DNA from: Alteromonas sp. ASW11-130
GTDB lineage: Bacteria; Pseudomonadota; Gammaproteobacteria; Enterobacterales; Alteromonadaceae
Direction: 5' to 3'
DNA length: 64,000 bases
NCBI RefSeq assembly: GCF_026183735.1
Contig: NZ_JAPFRE010000044.1
Location: 52,675 to 116,674 of the forward strand
In this document: one piece after another, positions 45,052-55,682 of the stretch
Position numbering within the stretch: the first letter of the stretch is position 1
Layout of the letters: the number at the start of each line of letters is the position of its first letter
The notes under the pieces: model-generated
Database searches by the model: none
Told to the model about the DNA's origin: nothing
The model's input: the letters and a program-made list of their open reading frames with translations, nothing else
Translations under genes and position numbers: made by a program

Positions 45052-45636
45052 ATGGCTTTTGAATTACCAGCATTACCCTATGAAAAAAATGCCTTAGAAC
45101 CTCATATTTCTGCTGAGACTTTGGACTATCACTACGGTAAACACCATGCTACTTACGTGAGCAAATTAAACGGCTTGGTAGAAGGTACAGAAAACGAGAA
45201 TAAAAGCCTTGAAGAGATAATTAAATCTTCCAGTGGTGGATTATTCAATAATGCTGCACAAGTATGGAACCATACCTTCTATTGGAACTGCCTAAGCCCA
45301 AATGGTGGCGGTGAACCTTCCGGCGAACTCGCCGATGCGATCAATGCCAAATGGGGTTCATTTGCAGATTTCCAGGCCGCGTTCAATGACAAAGCGGTTA
45401 ACAACTTTGGTTCAAGCTGGACTTGGTTAGTTAAAAAATCTGACGGCTCGTTAGATATTGTTAATACCAGCAATGCTGAAACGCCAGTAAGTGACGACAG
45501 CATGACTGCCGTCATGACAGTTGATCTATGGGAACACGCCTACTACATTGATTATCGTAATGCGCGTCCGAAATACCTGGAAGGTTTTTGGGCATTAATC
45601 AACTGGGATTTTGCCAGCAAGAATTTTAGCAGCTAA
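45052..45636 (+). CDS. sodB: Iron superoxide dismutase
   Basis: 194 residues. Metal ligands H27, H74, D158 and H162 are in place. The [22 protein letters not shown] block is characteristic of the iron-dependent bacterial form. It dismutates cytoplasmic superoxide. AAGGAGA precedes the ATG. A CAGCCCG/CGGGCTG stem follows at 45657. Confidence 0.97.
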   Translation: MAFELPALPYEKNALEPHISAETLDYHYGKHHATYVSKLNGLVEGTENENKSLEEIIKSSSGGLFNNAAQVWNHTFYWNCLSPNGGGEPSGELADAINAKWGSFADFQAAFNDKAVNNFGSSWTWLVKKSDGSLDIVNTSNAETPVSDDSMTAVMTVDLWEHAYYIDYRNARPKYLEGFWALINWDFASKNFSS

Positions 45637-45656
45637 GTTTTTTAGCCGCTCTTCTA

Positions 45657-45678
45657 CAGCCCGTATCTATGCGGGCTG
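45657..45678 (+). terminator. Stem-loop behind sodB
   Basis: Perfect 7-bp stem CAGCCCG/CGGGCTG, followed by GACAACTATTTTAG rather than a clean T-run. Confidence 0.6.
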
Positions 45679-45831
45679 ACAACTATTTTAGTCAGACAGA
45701 AGGTATATTTTTTATACATTTTGTGACTTTTCACGCCAAAGATATACTTAAAAATCTTTAAAATTTCACACACTTTTGCAAATACCTACTAAGCTGAAAA
45801 TACGGGGGAACAGTTTTTTCCAGAGGTACGC

Positions 45832-47754
45832 ATGGGTATTTTCGAACATTTCCAACAACGCTACGAAGAACGTAAACAAGAAGAATTTACGATCCAAGAA
45901 TTTTTAGATATCTGCAAGGATGATCCAATGGCTTACGCCAACGCTGCTGAGCGTTTGTTAAAAGCAATAGGTGAGCCTGAGATGATTGACACGTCTAACG
46001 ATCCCGGCCTTAGTCGCCTTTTTTCCAACCGCGTAATCGCTCGCTATCCAGCTTTCCACGAGTTTTATGGCATGGAGGACGCCATTGAGCAAATCGTCTC
46101 CTATTTACGCCACGCCGCGCAGGGCTTAGAGGAAAAAAAACAAATTCTGTATTTACTCGGGCCTGTCGGCGGCGGTAAATCATCGCTCGCTGAACGGCTT
46201 AAGGAATTAATGCAAAAAGTTCCTATTTATATGCTCAAGGGTTCGCCTGTAAATGACCACCCATTTTGTCTATTCGATGCAGATGAAGATGGGGCACTGC
46301 TCGAAAAAGAGTACGGTGTACCAAAACGTTATCTGAAAACCATAATGTCACCCTGGGTTCGAAAGCGATTACATGAGCTTAATGGTGATATCAGTCAGTT
46401 CAAGGTAGTTCGCGTTTATCCTTCGGTGTTGGATCAGGTGGGTATAGCGAAAACCGAACCTGGAGATGAGAATAACCAAGATATTTCCTCCTTAGTGGGA
46501 AAGGTCGATATTAGACGTTTAGAGCAATACGCGCAGAATGACCCTGATGCCTACAGTTATTCAGGCTCTCTTTGCAAATCTAATCAGGGGCTGATGGAAT
46601 TTGTGGAAATGTTTAAAGCACCGATCAAAGTGCTACACCCCCTATTAACCGCTACCCAAGAAGGGAATTATAATCCCACTGAAGGGTTCTCGGCCCTCCC
46701 TTTCGATGGCCTAATTCTGGCCCATTCAAATGAGTCAGAATGGAAAACTTTCCGCAATAATAAAAACAATGAGGCGTTTTTAGATCGTGTTTATATTGTG
46801 AAGGTGCCCTACTGCTTGCGCGTCAGTGAAGAAATAAAAATTTATAGAAAATTGTTGGATAGCAGCGAATTATCGGGCGCGCCTTGTGCTCCTGATACGT
46901 TGCAATGTCTGGCTCAATTTACCGTTTTGTCACGACTCAAAGAGCCAGATAACTCCAGCGTGTATTCAAAAATGCGGGTCTATGACGGTGAAAGCCTCAA
47001 GGATACTGACCCAAAAGCTAAATCTTATCAGGAGTACAGAGATTACGCTGGCGTAGACGAAGGTATGGAAGGGTTGTCTACCCGGTTCGCATTCAAGATT
47101 TTATCGCGTGTATTTAACTTTGATCATCAAGAAGTTGCCGCTAACCCTGTACATCTGTTCTATGTGCTGGAAAGACAAATAGAGCGTGAACAATTCCCGC
47201 AGGATATTTCTGAACGCTACAAAGAGTTTCTCAAAGGCTACTTGATCCCCCGGTATGTGGAATTTATCGGCAAAGAAATTCAAACGGCATATTTGGAATC
47301 TTATTCTGAATACGGTCAAAACCTGTTCGATCGCTATGTGACCTACGCCGACTTCTGGATTCAGGACCAAGAATATCGCGATCCAGAAACGGGTCAGCTG
47401 TTTGACCGCGCATCGTTAAATGCTGAGTTAGAGAAAACAGAGAAGCCTGCAGGTATAAGTAACCCTAAAGATTTTCGAAATGAAATTGTGAACTTCGTCC
47501 TACGCGCCCGAGCCAACAACGCCGGTAAAAACCCTGCATGGACCAGTTACGAAAAGCTACGCACCGTTATTGAGAAAAAAATGTTTTCAAATACCGAGGA
47601 TTTACTCCCGGTCATTTCATTTAATACTAAGGGTTCGACTGAAGATAAGAAGAAACACGACGATTTTGTAAACCGGATGATGGAGAAAGGCTACACCCAA
47701 AAACAAGTCAGGCTGCTCTGCGAATGGTATCTGCGAGTGCGTAAAGCCTCGTAG
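45832..47754 (+). CDS. prkA: PrkA-type AAA+ serine protein kinase
   Basis: 640 residues (YeaG family). The N-terminal AAA-like domain has the Walker A GPVGGGKSS near residue 110, and the C-terminal kinase-like region (about 390-640) carries LLCEWYLRVR at its end. In enterobacteria YeaG is induced in starvation and stress, and a phosphorylation or protease-like role has been proposed. First gene of the prkA-yeaH-spoVR group, a widely conserved cluster. Confidence 0.96.
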   Translation: MGIFEHFQQRYEERKQEEFTIQEFLDICKDDPMAYANAAERLLKAIGEPEMIDTSNDPGLSRLFSNRVIARYPAFHEFYGMEDAIEQIVSYLRHAAQGLEEKKQILYLLGPVGGGKSSLAERLKELMQKVPIYMLKGSPVNDHPFCLFDADEDGALLEKEYGVPKRYLKTIMSPWVRKRLHELNGDISQFKVVRVYPSVLDQVGIAKTEPGDENNQDISSLVGKVDIRRLEQYAQNDPDAYSYSGSLCKSNQGLMEFVEMFKAPIKVLHPLLTATQEGNYNPTEGFSALPFDGLILAHSNESEWKTFRNNKNNEAFLDRVYIVKVPYCLRVSEEIKIYRKLLDSSELSGAPCAPDTLQCLAQFTVLSRLKEPDNSSVYSKMRVYDGESLKDTDPKAKSYQEYRDYAGVDEGMEGLSTRFAFKILSRVFNFDHQEVAANPVHLFYVLERQIEREQFPQDISERYKEFLKGYLIPRYVEFIGKEIQTAYLESYSEYGQNLFDRYVTYADFWIQDQEYRDPETGQLFDRASLNAELEKTEKPAGISNPKDFRNEIVNFVLRARANNAGKNPAWTSYEKLRTVIEKKMFSNTEDLLPVISFNTKGSTEDKKKHDDFVNRMMEKGYTQKQVRLLCEWYLRVRKAS

Positions 47755-47846
47755 GGTTATGAGATATCCTCATGTGCACAAAAAGATTCTACGTAGGTCT
47801 TTTTGGCGCAGGGGTAGCAGTAAACCAATATAGTAAGTAGAGGCTT

Positions 47847-49139
47847 ATGGCGCATTTTATTGACAGACGACTAAATAGCAAGGGTAAGAGCACGGTAAAC
47901 CGCCAGCGCTTTCTTCGTCGTTACAAACAGCAAATCAAACGAGCAGTGTCGGATGCTGTTGGTAACCGTTCCGTTACCGATTTAGAGACCGGCGAAAAAA
48001 TCAGTATTCCAGCCAGAGATATCACAGAGCCTGTTTTCCATACCGGGAAAGGCGGAAAGCGGTCCATTGTTCATCCGGGAAACGATCAATTTACTACCGG
48101 CGACAGAATCAACCGTCCTCCTTCTGGAGGGGCGCAAGGTGGCGGCAATGGAGAGGCCAGTGATTCAGGAGAAGGACAAGACGAATTTGTATTTTCTATT
48201 TCAAAAGATGAATATTTAGAATTACTGTTTGATGATCTTGCATTGCCCAATTTGAAGCGCACTAATTTTGATAAGGTCATCCAATATGAAACCTATCGTG
48301 CTGGCTATCAAACTGATGGCGTTCCAAGTAATCTGGATATAGTGCGATCGCTAAAAGGTTCTGTTGCCAGGCGAATTGCCTTGTCAGGCAGCGATCGTGC
48401 TAAATTACGCGAGCTGGAAGAAAAACTTCAGGCGCTAAAAGACGATAAGCACGAAAATACACTGGAAATTATGGAACTCGAAGAGGAGATTAAGCTTCTC
48501 AAAGCGAAGATTGCACGCATCCCTTTTATAGATACCTTTGATTTACGTTTTAAAAATTACGACCGTCGTCCCATTCCTACCAGCAAAGCTGTGATGTTTT
48601 GCCTGATGGATGTGTCTGGGTCGATGGATCAGGCTACTAAGGATATCGCCAAACGCTTCTATATTTTACTGTATTTGTTCTTAACCCGAACCTATGAAAA
48701 TGTTGAAGTAGTCTACATCCGCCATCATACACAAGCCAAAGAAGTTGATGAGGAAGAGTTTTTCTACTCGCAGGAAACGGGCGGTACTATAGTATCAAGT
48801 GCGCTAAAATTAATGGATGAGATCATCAAAGAGCGCTATCAGAACACTGATTGGAATATCTATGCCGCTCAAGCATCCGACGGCGACAACTGGGCCGATG
48901 ATTCACCGCACTGCACAGAGCTCTTACTCAAAAGTCTACTACCAGTAACACGATATTTTGCCTATATCGAAATTACCGATCGACAGCATCAAAGTTTGTG
49001 GCGCGAATACGAACATGTCGCCGCTATCGCGGATAACTTCGTTTGTCGCCACATTAAAGACGTCAGCGATATTTTTCCCGTTTTCCGTGAGCTTTTCAAA
49101 AAACGTACGGAACAACCTGATGCTGTGGGAGGCTTTTAG
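47847..49139 (+). CDS. yeaH: YeaH/DUF444 von Willebrand-A-like protein
   Basis: 430 residues. The N-terminal half has basic and Gly-rich stretches ([27 protein letters not shown]) and a coiled coil (about 185-230). The C-terminal half contains a vWA-like MIDAS motif [11 protein letters not shown]. The family always travels with prkA and usually spoVR. Its stop is two bases before the spoVR start. Confidence 0.95.
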   Translation: MAHFIDRRLNSKGKSTVNRQRFLRRYKQQIKRAVSDAVGNRSVTDLETGEKISIPARDITEPVFHTGKGGKRSIVHPGNDQFTTGDRINRPPSGGAQGGGNGEASDSGEGQDEFVFSISKDEYLELLFDDLALPNLKRTNFDKVIQYETYRAGYQTDGVPSNLDIVRSLKGSVARRIALSGSDRAKLRELEEKLQALKDDKHENTLEIMELEEEIKLLKAKIARIPFIDTFDLRFKNYDRRPIPTSKAVMFCLMDVSGSMDQATKDIAKRFYILLYLFLTRTYENVEVVYIRHHTQAKEVDEEEFFYSQETGGTIVSSALKLMDEIIKERYQNTDWNIYAAQASDGDNWADDSPHCTELLLKSLLPVTRYFAYIEITDRQHQSLWREYEHVAAIADNFVCRHIKDVSDIFPVFRELFKKRTEQPDAVGGF

Positions 49140-49140
49140 C

Positions 49141-50661
49141 ATGCTACATGAGAGGAATACAGAAAAGATGTTGTCAGATGGACCTGACTGGACATTTGAA
49201 TTACTTGAACGATACGAAGCAGAAATTGATCGCATCGCCAAAAATTTCAAACTAGACACCTATCCAAACCAGATAGAAGTCATTACAGCCGAACAAATGA
49301 TGGACGCCTATGCGAGTATTGGCATGCCTATTAACTACGTGCACTGGTCCTATGGGAAAAAGTTTATTCAAACAGAGCAGAATTATCGACGCGGGTTCAT
49401 GGGTCTGGCGTACGAAATCGTGATCAACTCCGATCCATGTATCGCTTATTTAATGGAAGAGAATACCATTACCATGCAGGCACTGGTAATGGCCCATGCG
49501 AGTTATGGCCACAATTCATTTTTTAAAGGGAACTACCTATTTGAAACTTGGACTGATGCCAGTTCAATTGTGGACTATCTGGTATTTGCAAAAAATTATA
49601 TTGCTAAGTGCGAAGAAAAATACGGCTATGAAGAAGTAGAAAATATATTAGATTCATGTCACGCGTTAATGAATTATGGAGTAGACAGATATAAACGTCC
49701 TCAGAAACTATCCTTAGAAGAGGAAAAAAGCCGCCAGAAAGAGCGAGCTCGTTATTTGCAGACACAAGTCAACGAACTTTGGCGCACGTTGCCACGAGGG
49801 AAAGCAGGTAAAGCGCCGGAAAAAAGACGCTTTCCAGCAGAACCGCAAGAAAACTTATTGTACTTTATTGAGAAAAATGCGCCATTGCTGGAAAGCTGGC
49901 AAAGGGAAATAGTGAGAATTGTACGCAAAATTTCCCAGTATTTTTATCCCCAAAAACAAACTCAGGTGATGAACGAAGGGTGGGCATGTTTTTGGCACTA
50001 TCACATCTTAAACCAACTTTACGACGAAGGATTAGTGACAGATCGTTTTATGATGGAGTTTTTGCATAGTCATACCAGCGTCGTGAAGCAACCGGAATAT
50101 AATTCATCTTATTACTCGGGAATTAACCCATACGCGTTAGGGTTCAACATGTTCATGGATATAAAAAGGATGTGTCAGGAGCCTACAGAAGAAGATAAAT
50201 ACTATTTGCCCGACGTGGCCGGAAAAGACTGGTTAGACACAGTTCACTTTGCGATGAAAAATTTCAAAGATGAAAGTTTCATCAGCCAGTTTTTATCGCC
50301 TAAGCTTATTCGTGATTTTAAATTGTTTGCAGTAGATGATGATTCAGACAAGCCATACGTCAGTGTTAGTGCGATTCACGATGAAATGGGCTATCGCATC
50401 ATCAAAGAAAAACTCTCGGCCCAATACAACCTAAGTAACCTTGAACCAAATATTCAAGTTTACAATGTCGATGTAAGAGGAGATCGCTCACTTACACTTC
50501 GCTATATTCCCCAACACGAGATCCCGTTGTCGGAGTCTAAAGATGAAGTGATGCGCCACTTGCACCGCCTATGGAAGTTCAATGTAAGCTTAGAGCAAGA
50601 AAATGCTGACGGTGAAGTAGAAGTCATTGCAGAATGTACACGGCCGCCATCTGCGGCGTAA
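49141..50661 (+). CDS. spoVR: SpoVR/YcgB family protein
   Basis: 506 residues from the ATG at 49141, next to the yeaH stop and preceded by GGGAGGC; a longer frame from 48958 runs inside yeaH and is rejected. It matches E. coli YcgB over the length (PDWTFELLERYEAEIDRIAKNF, YPNQIEVITAEQMMDAYASIGMP, HYHILNQLYDEG). It is a conserved partner of PrkA and YeaH; in Bacillus SpoVR affects spore cortex. The function in gammaproteobacteria is unclear. Confidence 0.96.
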   Translation: MLHERNTEKMLSDGPDWTFELLERYEAEIDRIAKNFKLDTYPNQIEVITAEQMMDAYASIGMPINYVHWSYGKKFIQTEQNYRRGFMGLAYEIVINSDPCIAYLMEENTITMQALVMAHASYGHNSFFKGNYLFETWTDASSIVDYLVFAKNYIAKCEEKYGYEEVENILDSCHALMNYGVDRYKRPQKLSLEEEKSRQKERARYLQTQVNELWRTLPRGKAGKAPEKRRFPAEPQENLLYFIEKNAPLLESWQREIVRIVRKISQYFYPQKQTQVMNEGWACFWHYHILNQLYDEGLVTDRFMMEFLHSHTSVVKQPEYNSSYYSGINPYALGFNMFMDIKRMCQEPTEEDKYYLPDVAGKDWLDTVHFAMKNFKDESFISQFLSPKLIRDFKLFAVDDDSDKPYVSVSAIHDEMGYRIIKEKLSAQYNLSNLEPNIQVYNVDVRGDRSLTLRYIPQHEIPLSESKDEVMRHLHRLWKFNVSLEQENADGEVEVIAECTRPPSAA

Positions 50662-50674
50662 AACAAAAATACCG

Positions 50675-51619
50675 TTATTCGTTGCAGACCAGAGCAAGAT
50701 ACGCGTCATTTTTCCCAAGATGCAAACGAGTTGCCCCCTCAGGGCACTGTTCGGAAATATCGAGCCAGGGTTGCCAGCGATCGGCTTCATCAACGTTTGT
50801 CATTCTCTGTGTCTCAGGCTTTCCTCGCTCTTCACCGTCACCATTTGTGGGCGCAAGCGACCATGAAAGAATAGTCGTCCCCTCCACCACCAATGCTTTT
50901 GCATCCTTCGTCCAAGCCATATACTGGTTATTACCGGGCATAGTGGCCAGTACAATTGAATGTTCTGCATCTTTGTCAAATGCCATTAAAGTCCACGGTT
51001 GTGATTTCGGCGCAGGATTTTTGGTGTAACTGAACATATCGGTACCTGGAATGGGCCACAGACTGGCCCCCACATGCTCGTCGATAACGTGTTGATGACC
51101 TGAAAGTGTCAAACTTTGCAGCGTATGAGGTTCTCCTAAGATAAATGCAAGTACAGTATCCTTTGAGGTCCATACATGATAACCCACCGGTTCTGCCTCG
51201 ATTAATTTACCTACCAACTCTTTGTTTTGGGTATGCGCCCATAACCACTGCTTTCCGCCCTCATCTACTTTGATTACGGAAAAACCGTCACTCATCGGCA
51301 AAGGTGTGGGAGAGTATTCAGATGTTTTGCTTTGGGTTAGATTAGTATGTTGCTGCGGCAAAATGCGGTATTCAAATGAATCCATTTGCGCATTTTCGCC
51401 AGTACCCATTTCTTGCGTAAAGTATAATGATTGACCATCGGGTAAAAAGTGGGGCTGATTGGAATAGCCGTTATTGTCAGTGATTTTTCTGGCTTGCTCA
51501 ATACGTGGCGTATCATCTTGGTAGCTTAGCGAAAACAACCATATGTTACTCGTGGAGGGCTGGGCATTCGCCAACCCACTTTGAATAAGTAGCCCTATAA
51601 TTACTAACATATTTTTCAT
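50675..51619 (-). CDS. Exported TolB/WD40-like propeller protein
   Basis: 314 residues with a signal peptide (LVIIGLLIQSGLANA). It holds PD40-type blades such as SNQPHFLPDGQSLYFTQ, AMLWPIPGTDMFSYT-like and YMAWTKDAKALVV. A periplasmic propeller of unknown partner. It is last of the run prmB-aroC-MFS on the minus strand (44-bp gap) and converges on spoVR. Confidence 0.8.
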   Translation of the reverse strand: MKNMLVIIGLLIQSGLANAQPSTSNIWLFSLSYQDDTPRIEQARKITDNNGYSNQPHFLPDGQSLYFTQEMGTGENAQMDSFEYRILPQQHTNLTQSKTSEYSPTPLPMSDGFSVIKVDEGGKQWLWAHTQNKELVGKLIEAEPVGYHVWTSKDTVLAFILGEPHTLQSLTLSGHQHVIDEHVGASLWPIPGTDMFSYTKNPAPKSQPWTLMAFDKDAEHSIVLATMPGNNQYMAWTKDAKALVVEGTTILSWSLAPTNGDGEERGKPETQRMTNVDEADRWQPWLDISEQCPEGATRLHLGKNDAYLALVCNE

Positions 51620-51662
51620 TACTTACACTTCCTAATCGCTGTATAGTTACCCTACTCTGCTT

Positions 51663-52850
51663 TTACAATTTATGCCATTTTTTGAACGAAAAAATACCGA
51701 ATACGAAGGCACTTAGCAAAGCCATGATTGCCGAGAAGGTAAACGATTGATAGGCATTCACACCTTGCTGCCATATTTGCCCCGAAATATAATTACCTAA
51801 CGCCCCACCGAACCCGAACGCCACACTGATATAAACTGCTTGTCCACGACTATGAAAGCGGGCAGGCAAATGATGATGAATAAAATGAACCGAGGCAGCA
51901 TGAGTCAAACCAAAGCTAAATGCGTGTAACAATTGACTGAACATGACCACTGCGTCACTGTTACCCCACGCGCCCAATGCATACCAGCGAAGTGCGGTTA
52001 ACACGCCACAAATAATAAGCAAACTTCTTACGCTATAGCGATTGAGCAAGTTTTTCGCGTAAATAAAAATAATAACTTCAGCAACCACTCCTAGTGCGAT
52101 CAGCAACCCTGTTTGCTGTCCGCTATACCCCAAATCTCTTAGATAAAGCGTAAAAAAGCCATAATAAGTACCAAAACTTACTTGCAGCAAAGTCGCCGAT
52201 AAAATGAAAACAACAAAGGCCGGATGTTTGATAATCTTCCAGAAATCGCCCGACTGTTCTTCTGCCGATTCTATTCTTGCTGGTTGAGCCAAAAAGAACG
52301 TACTAAACATAAGTGCGGTTAAGGTCAGCATGCTCGCATAAATGGGAATATCAGTTGTGAAATAATCCAGTGCCTTACCAACGGTGATTGTGAGCAAGAT
52401 AAAACCAATACTGCCCCACAGGCGGACCGAACCATAGCTACTGCCTGCCGCTTTAACGGTTTGCATGGTAATAACTTCAAGTTGTGGTAACACCGCTGTC
52501 CAAAACATCATCATCATGCCGAACGAAAATGCGAGCCCCCAGAACGTATCTTGCCAAAATATCGTAGCAAATGAGATAACCGTGAGCACACAACCTAGCT
52601 GTAACACACGAAGCGTTTTTCCGGACTTATCGGAGATGTTGGCCCAAAGGGAAGGGCCGAGTATTCTAGCCAGAGTAATAATGGCAAAGAGTTCACCTAT
52701 TTGAGCAGAAGAATAACCTCTCCCGTCAAGAAAGATACCAAGGTAAGGAACCAAAACGCCCAATTGTCCGAAGTAAAGCAAATAAGTCACGCAAAGGAGC
52801 ACAAGATTAAGGGGCGAGACGCGCGGCTCGCCAGAAAGAGGTAAATTCAC
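51663..52850 (-). CDS. MFS transporter, HcaT/MFS_1-like family
   Basis: 395 residues and 12 predicted membrane helices. The YLGIFLDGRGYSSAQIGELFAI opening and FPxxW-type loops fit the group of HcaT (3-phenylpropionate permease) proteins, also common next to aroC in Alteromonadales. The substrate cannot be read from the sequence. It follows aroC by 12 bp, so it is cotranscribed. Confidence 0.88.
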   Translation of the reverse strand: MNLPLSGEPRVSPLNLVLLCVTYLLYFGQLGVLVPYLGIFLDGRGYSSAQIGELFAIITLARILGPSLWANISDKSGKTLRVLQLGCVLTVISFATIFWQDTFWGLAFSFGMMMMFWTAVLPQLEVITMQTVKAAGSSYGSVRLWGSIGFILLTITVGKALDYFTTDIPIYASMLTLTALMFSTFFLAQPARIESAEEQSGDFWKIIKHPAFVVFILSATLLQVSFGTYYGFFTLYLRDLGYSGQQTGLLIALGVVAEVIIFIYAKNLLNRYSVRSLLIICGVLTALRWYALGAWGNSDAVVMFSQLLHAFSFGLTHAASVHFIHHHLPARFHSRGQAVYISVAFGFGGALGNYISGQIWQQGVNAYQSFTFSAIMALLSAFVFGIFSFKKWHKL

Positions 52851-52862
52851 TATAAAAAGATC

Positions 52863-53966
52863 TTATGAAGTTGATTTATTACAGATATCAGGTGTAACGC
52901 TGTTTACCTGCGCATTCTGGGCTCGATGACGTAAACAGTGGTCCATTAACACCAACGCCAACATTGCTTCAGCAATTGGTACCGCGCGGATACCAACGCA
53001 TGGATCATGACGTCCTTTAGTGACGATATCAATTTCTTCGCCTTGAAGGTTAATCGTTTTACCTGGTACTGAAATACTAGATGTGGGTTTTAGCGCTACG
53101 TCCACAATAACATCCTGTCCGCTTGAAATCCCCCCCAATACGCCACCTGAATGGTTTGAAGTAAAACCGTCTGGCGTTAAGGTATCGCGATGTTCACTCC
53201 CACGTTGCTCAACCACGTCGAAACCATCACCAATTGCCACACCTTTAACAGCGTTAATCCCCATCATTGCAGAGGCAATGTCAGCGTCCAATCGGTCAAA
53301 AACAGGCTCTCCCCATCCAGGTTTAACACCTGAGGCAATAACAGTGACTTTTGCGCCAATTGAATCGCCAGTTTTCTTTAAATCTCGCATGTAGGCATCT
53401 AGCTGTTCTAATTTAGCAGGTTCTGGACAGAAGAATGGATTCGATTCTTTAATTTCCGGTGCAACATTATCAATTTTGATCGGCCCGAGTTGCGAAAGGT
53501 AACCTGACACTTCAACGCCGAAATATTGCTTTAGAAACTTTTTGGCGATTGCGCCGGCGGCAACCCGTATTGCTGTTTCACGCGCTGATGAACGCCCCCC
53601 ACCACGGTAATCTCGACCACCATATTTTTGTTGATAGGTATAATCTGCATGACCTGGACGAAAACGGTCGGCAATATTCGAATAATCCTGGCTGCGTTGA
53701 TCGGTATTTTTAATCAATAAACCAATACTGGTCCCCGTGGTCTTACCTTCAAACACCCCAGAAAGAATTTGCACCTCATCCTCTTCTCTTCGGGCCGTGG
53801 TGTAGCGTGACGTACCCGGCTTCCTGCGATCTAAATCAACTTGTAAATCTGCTTCGGATAACTCCAGTCCCGGAGGGCACCCATCTACAACTCCACCAAT
53901 AGCTATACCGTGACTTTCGCCAAATGTGGTAACGGTAAAAAGTTTCCCAAAGCTGTTTCCTGCCAT
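52863..53966 (-). CDS. aroC: Chorismate synthase
   Basis: 367 residues. It forms chorismate from EPSP, the last step of the shikimate pathway, and needs reduced FMN. All three signatures are present: [18 protein letters not shown] near residue 13, [18 protein letters not shown] near 125 and [17 protein letters not shown] near 320. It follows prmB by four bases; the pair prmB-aroC is conserved in gammaproteobacteria. Confidence 0.98.
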   Translation of the reverse strand: MAGNSFGKLFTVTTFGESHGIAIGGVVDGCPPGLELSEADLQVDLDRRKPGTSRYTTARREEDEVQILSGVFEGKTTGTSIGLLIKNTDQRSQDYSNIADRFRPGHADYTYQQKYGGRDYRGGGRSSARETAIRVAAGAIAKKFLKQYFGVEVSGYLSQLGPIKIDNVAPEIKESNPFFCPEPAKLEQLDAYMRDLKKTGDSIGAKVTVIASGVKPGWGEPVFDRLDADIASAMMGINAVKGVAIGDGFDVVEQRGSEHRDTLTPDGFTSNHSGGVLGGISSGQDVIVDVALKPTSSISVPGKTINLQGEEIDIVTKGRHDPCVGIRAVPIAEAMLALVLMDHCLRHRAQNAQVNSVTPDICNKSTS

Positions 53967-53970
53967 TAAT

Positions 53971-54909
53971 TTATTGTTCCTTTTGTTGCCAGTATGTGAC
54001 GAGTGATTGTTTTGCTATCGCGAAAATTCCATGCCCGCCGTTTTCAAAAGAAAGCCACTCAACATTTAGTTCGGGGAAGCGCTGTGCCATATGCACTTCA
54101 CTATTGCCGACTTCAATAAATAGCCAGCCATTGTCGCGCAAATATTCTGGCGCTTGTTTAAGCATGGTTTCAACCAAATCTAAGCCATCGTCTCCCGCAG
54201 CCAATGCCAATTCAGGTTCATGCTGGAATTCATCGGGTAAATCGCCCATATCTTCTGCGTCTACATAAGGAGGATTAGATACTATCAGATCGTAACGTTG
54301 ACCTTGCAAATTGGTAAATAGATCAGAGTGAATAGGATACACTCGGTGAGATAGTTGATGCTCCTGAATATTGATGTCAGCCACTTCCAGTGCATCTGGA
54401 CTGATGTCCACCGCATCTACGTGGGCGTCTTCAAATGCGTACGCCAAAGCAATGGCAATACAGCCACCACCTGTGCACATATCCAAAACAGATTGGGGAG
54501 AATCGGTCAGAAATGGCGCAAAGCGATTTTTGATAAGCTCAGCAAAGGGCGAGCGAGGAATTAATACTCGTTCATCCACATAAAAAGGCATACCGCAAAA
54601 CCAGGCTTCGTTGGTAATGTAAGGCAGAGGCATTCTGGTTTGAACGCGTTTTAATACTAATTCAGCAATTTTCTCTTTTTCGCTACGCGTGAGCGAAGAA
54701 TTGAAAACGTTTTGTTGGGTCTGTTCCAGTATTGAATAAGGTAAGTGCAATGCCTGCAGCACTAAACTGACGGCTTCATCCCAAGCATTATCAGTGCCAT
54801 GGCCAAAATACAATTGCGCATCATTAAAGCGGCTACTGGCCCACCTTACCATATCCATCACGGTACTCAGGTCATTGATTGCTTCTTCTAAATAAAATTT
54901 ATCGGTCAT
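53971..54909 (-). CDS. prmB: Ribosomal protein L3 glutamine methyltransferase
   Basis: 312 residues. It methylates a glutamine of ribosomal protein L3 using S-adenosylmethionine. The catalytic NPPY is in [14 protein letters not shown], the SAM motif is [15 protein letters not shown] and the acidic loop is [13 protein letters not shown]. An N-terminal helical domain (1-100) recognises the substrate. It is divergent from smrB (63 bp), as in many gammaproteobacteria. Confidence 0.96.
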   Translation of the reverse strand: MTDKFYLEEAINDLSTVMDMVRWASSRFNDAQLYFGHGTDNAWDEAVSLVLQALHLPYSILEQTQQNVFNSSLTRSEKEKIAELVLKRVQTRMPLPYITNEAWFCGMPFYVDERVLIPRSPFAELIKNRFAPFLTDSPQSVLDMCTGGGCIAIALAYAFEDAHVDAVDISPDALEVADINIQEHQLSHRVYPIHSDLFTNLQGQRYDLIVSNPPYVDAEDMGDLPDEFQHEPELALAAGDDGLDLVETMLKQAPEYLRDNGWLFIEVGNSEVHMAQRFPELNVEWLSFENGGHGIFAIAKQSLVTYWQQKEQ

Positions 54910-54972
54910 AGCGACTTAGGTACATGGATAATTGCAAAGCTGATATCATACCCAAAGTTAAACGCTACGCCC

Positions 54973-55605
54973 ATGCTTAATTCATCTATGAAAGAACTTC
55001 GACAGCTTAAAAAACAACTGGCCAAGCAACGTTTGCAGGCAAACGAGACAGGAAAAAGCGTCGAACAGGATGATGAACTTTCTTTTCAGGAAATCGTGAA
55101 AGGCGTAAAGCCCCTTGTTCAGGACAAAATTGTCCCCAGCAAGAAGACAAAAAAGAAAACATTAGCCAGCAAATTACACAATCAGTCTGCTGATTTTTCT
55201 GACAGCAGTCGTCGCCAAATTGCAGCCATGTTTTGCTTTTCCGATATGTACCAGGCCCAGCTTCCTCATGAAGGGCCAATGCGATACTGCCGTTCAGATG
55301 TGTCTACTCATGTACTGAAGCAGCTTCGACGCGGAGACTTTCCACCTGAAATGGTTTTAGACTTACATGGACTCACTAAGGAAGCGGCTAAACAAGAGTT
55401 AGCGGCACTTATTTACACCGCTAGAAAAGAGCTAATCGACTGCGTAAGTGTAATGCATGGTAAAGGCTCAGGTATTTTAAAAAATGCATTGCCTCATTAC
55501 CTTGTTCAGCATCCTCATATAAAAGCGTTTCATCAGGCCACAAAAGAATATGGCGGGCAATCTGCCATACTCGTGTTAATCGATATCGACACCCCCAAAC
55601 GCTAA
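54973..55605 (+). CDS. smrB: Smr-domain endonuclease SmrB
   Basis: 210 residues. Its C-terminal Smr domain (about 130-205) has DLHGLTKEAAKQEL and the catalytic HGKGSGILKN loop, and ends in EYGGQSAILVLIDID. In E. coli SmrB cuts mRNA between collided ribosomes for rescue. The basic N-terminal region (KKQLAKQRL..., KKTKKKTLAS) matches the family hook-like ribosome-binding part. ATG at 54973 or the in-frame ATG five codons on. Confidence 0.93.
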   Translation: MLNSSMKELRQLKKQLAKQRLQANETGKSVEQDDELSFQEIVKGVKPLVQDKIVPSKKTKKKTLASKLHNQSADFSDSSRRQIAAMFCFSDMYQAQLPHEGPMRYCRSDVSTHVLKQLRRGDFPPEMVLDLHGLTKEAAKQELAALIYTARKELIDCVSVMHGKGSGILKNALPHYLVQHPHIKAFHQATKEYGGQSAILVLIDIDTPKR

Positions 55606-55682
55606 TTTACCTGACATTTATCTGAACAAACAGTACAGTAGTTTGTTATTGACGCGACGATAAAAAGGGCGGGACAACTACC

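Noticed and set aside
48958-49140. N-terminal extension of SpoVR
   Set aside because: It overlaps yeaH in another frame, while the ATG at 49141 has a good ribosome binding site and matches the family start.
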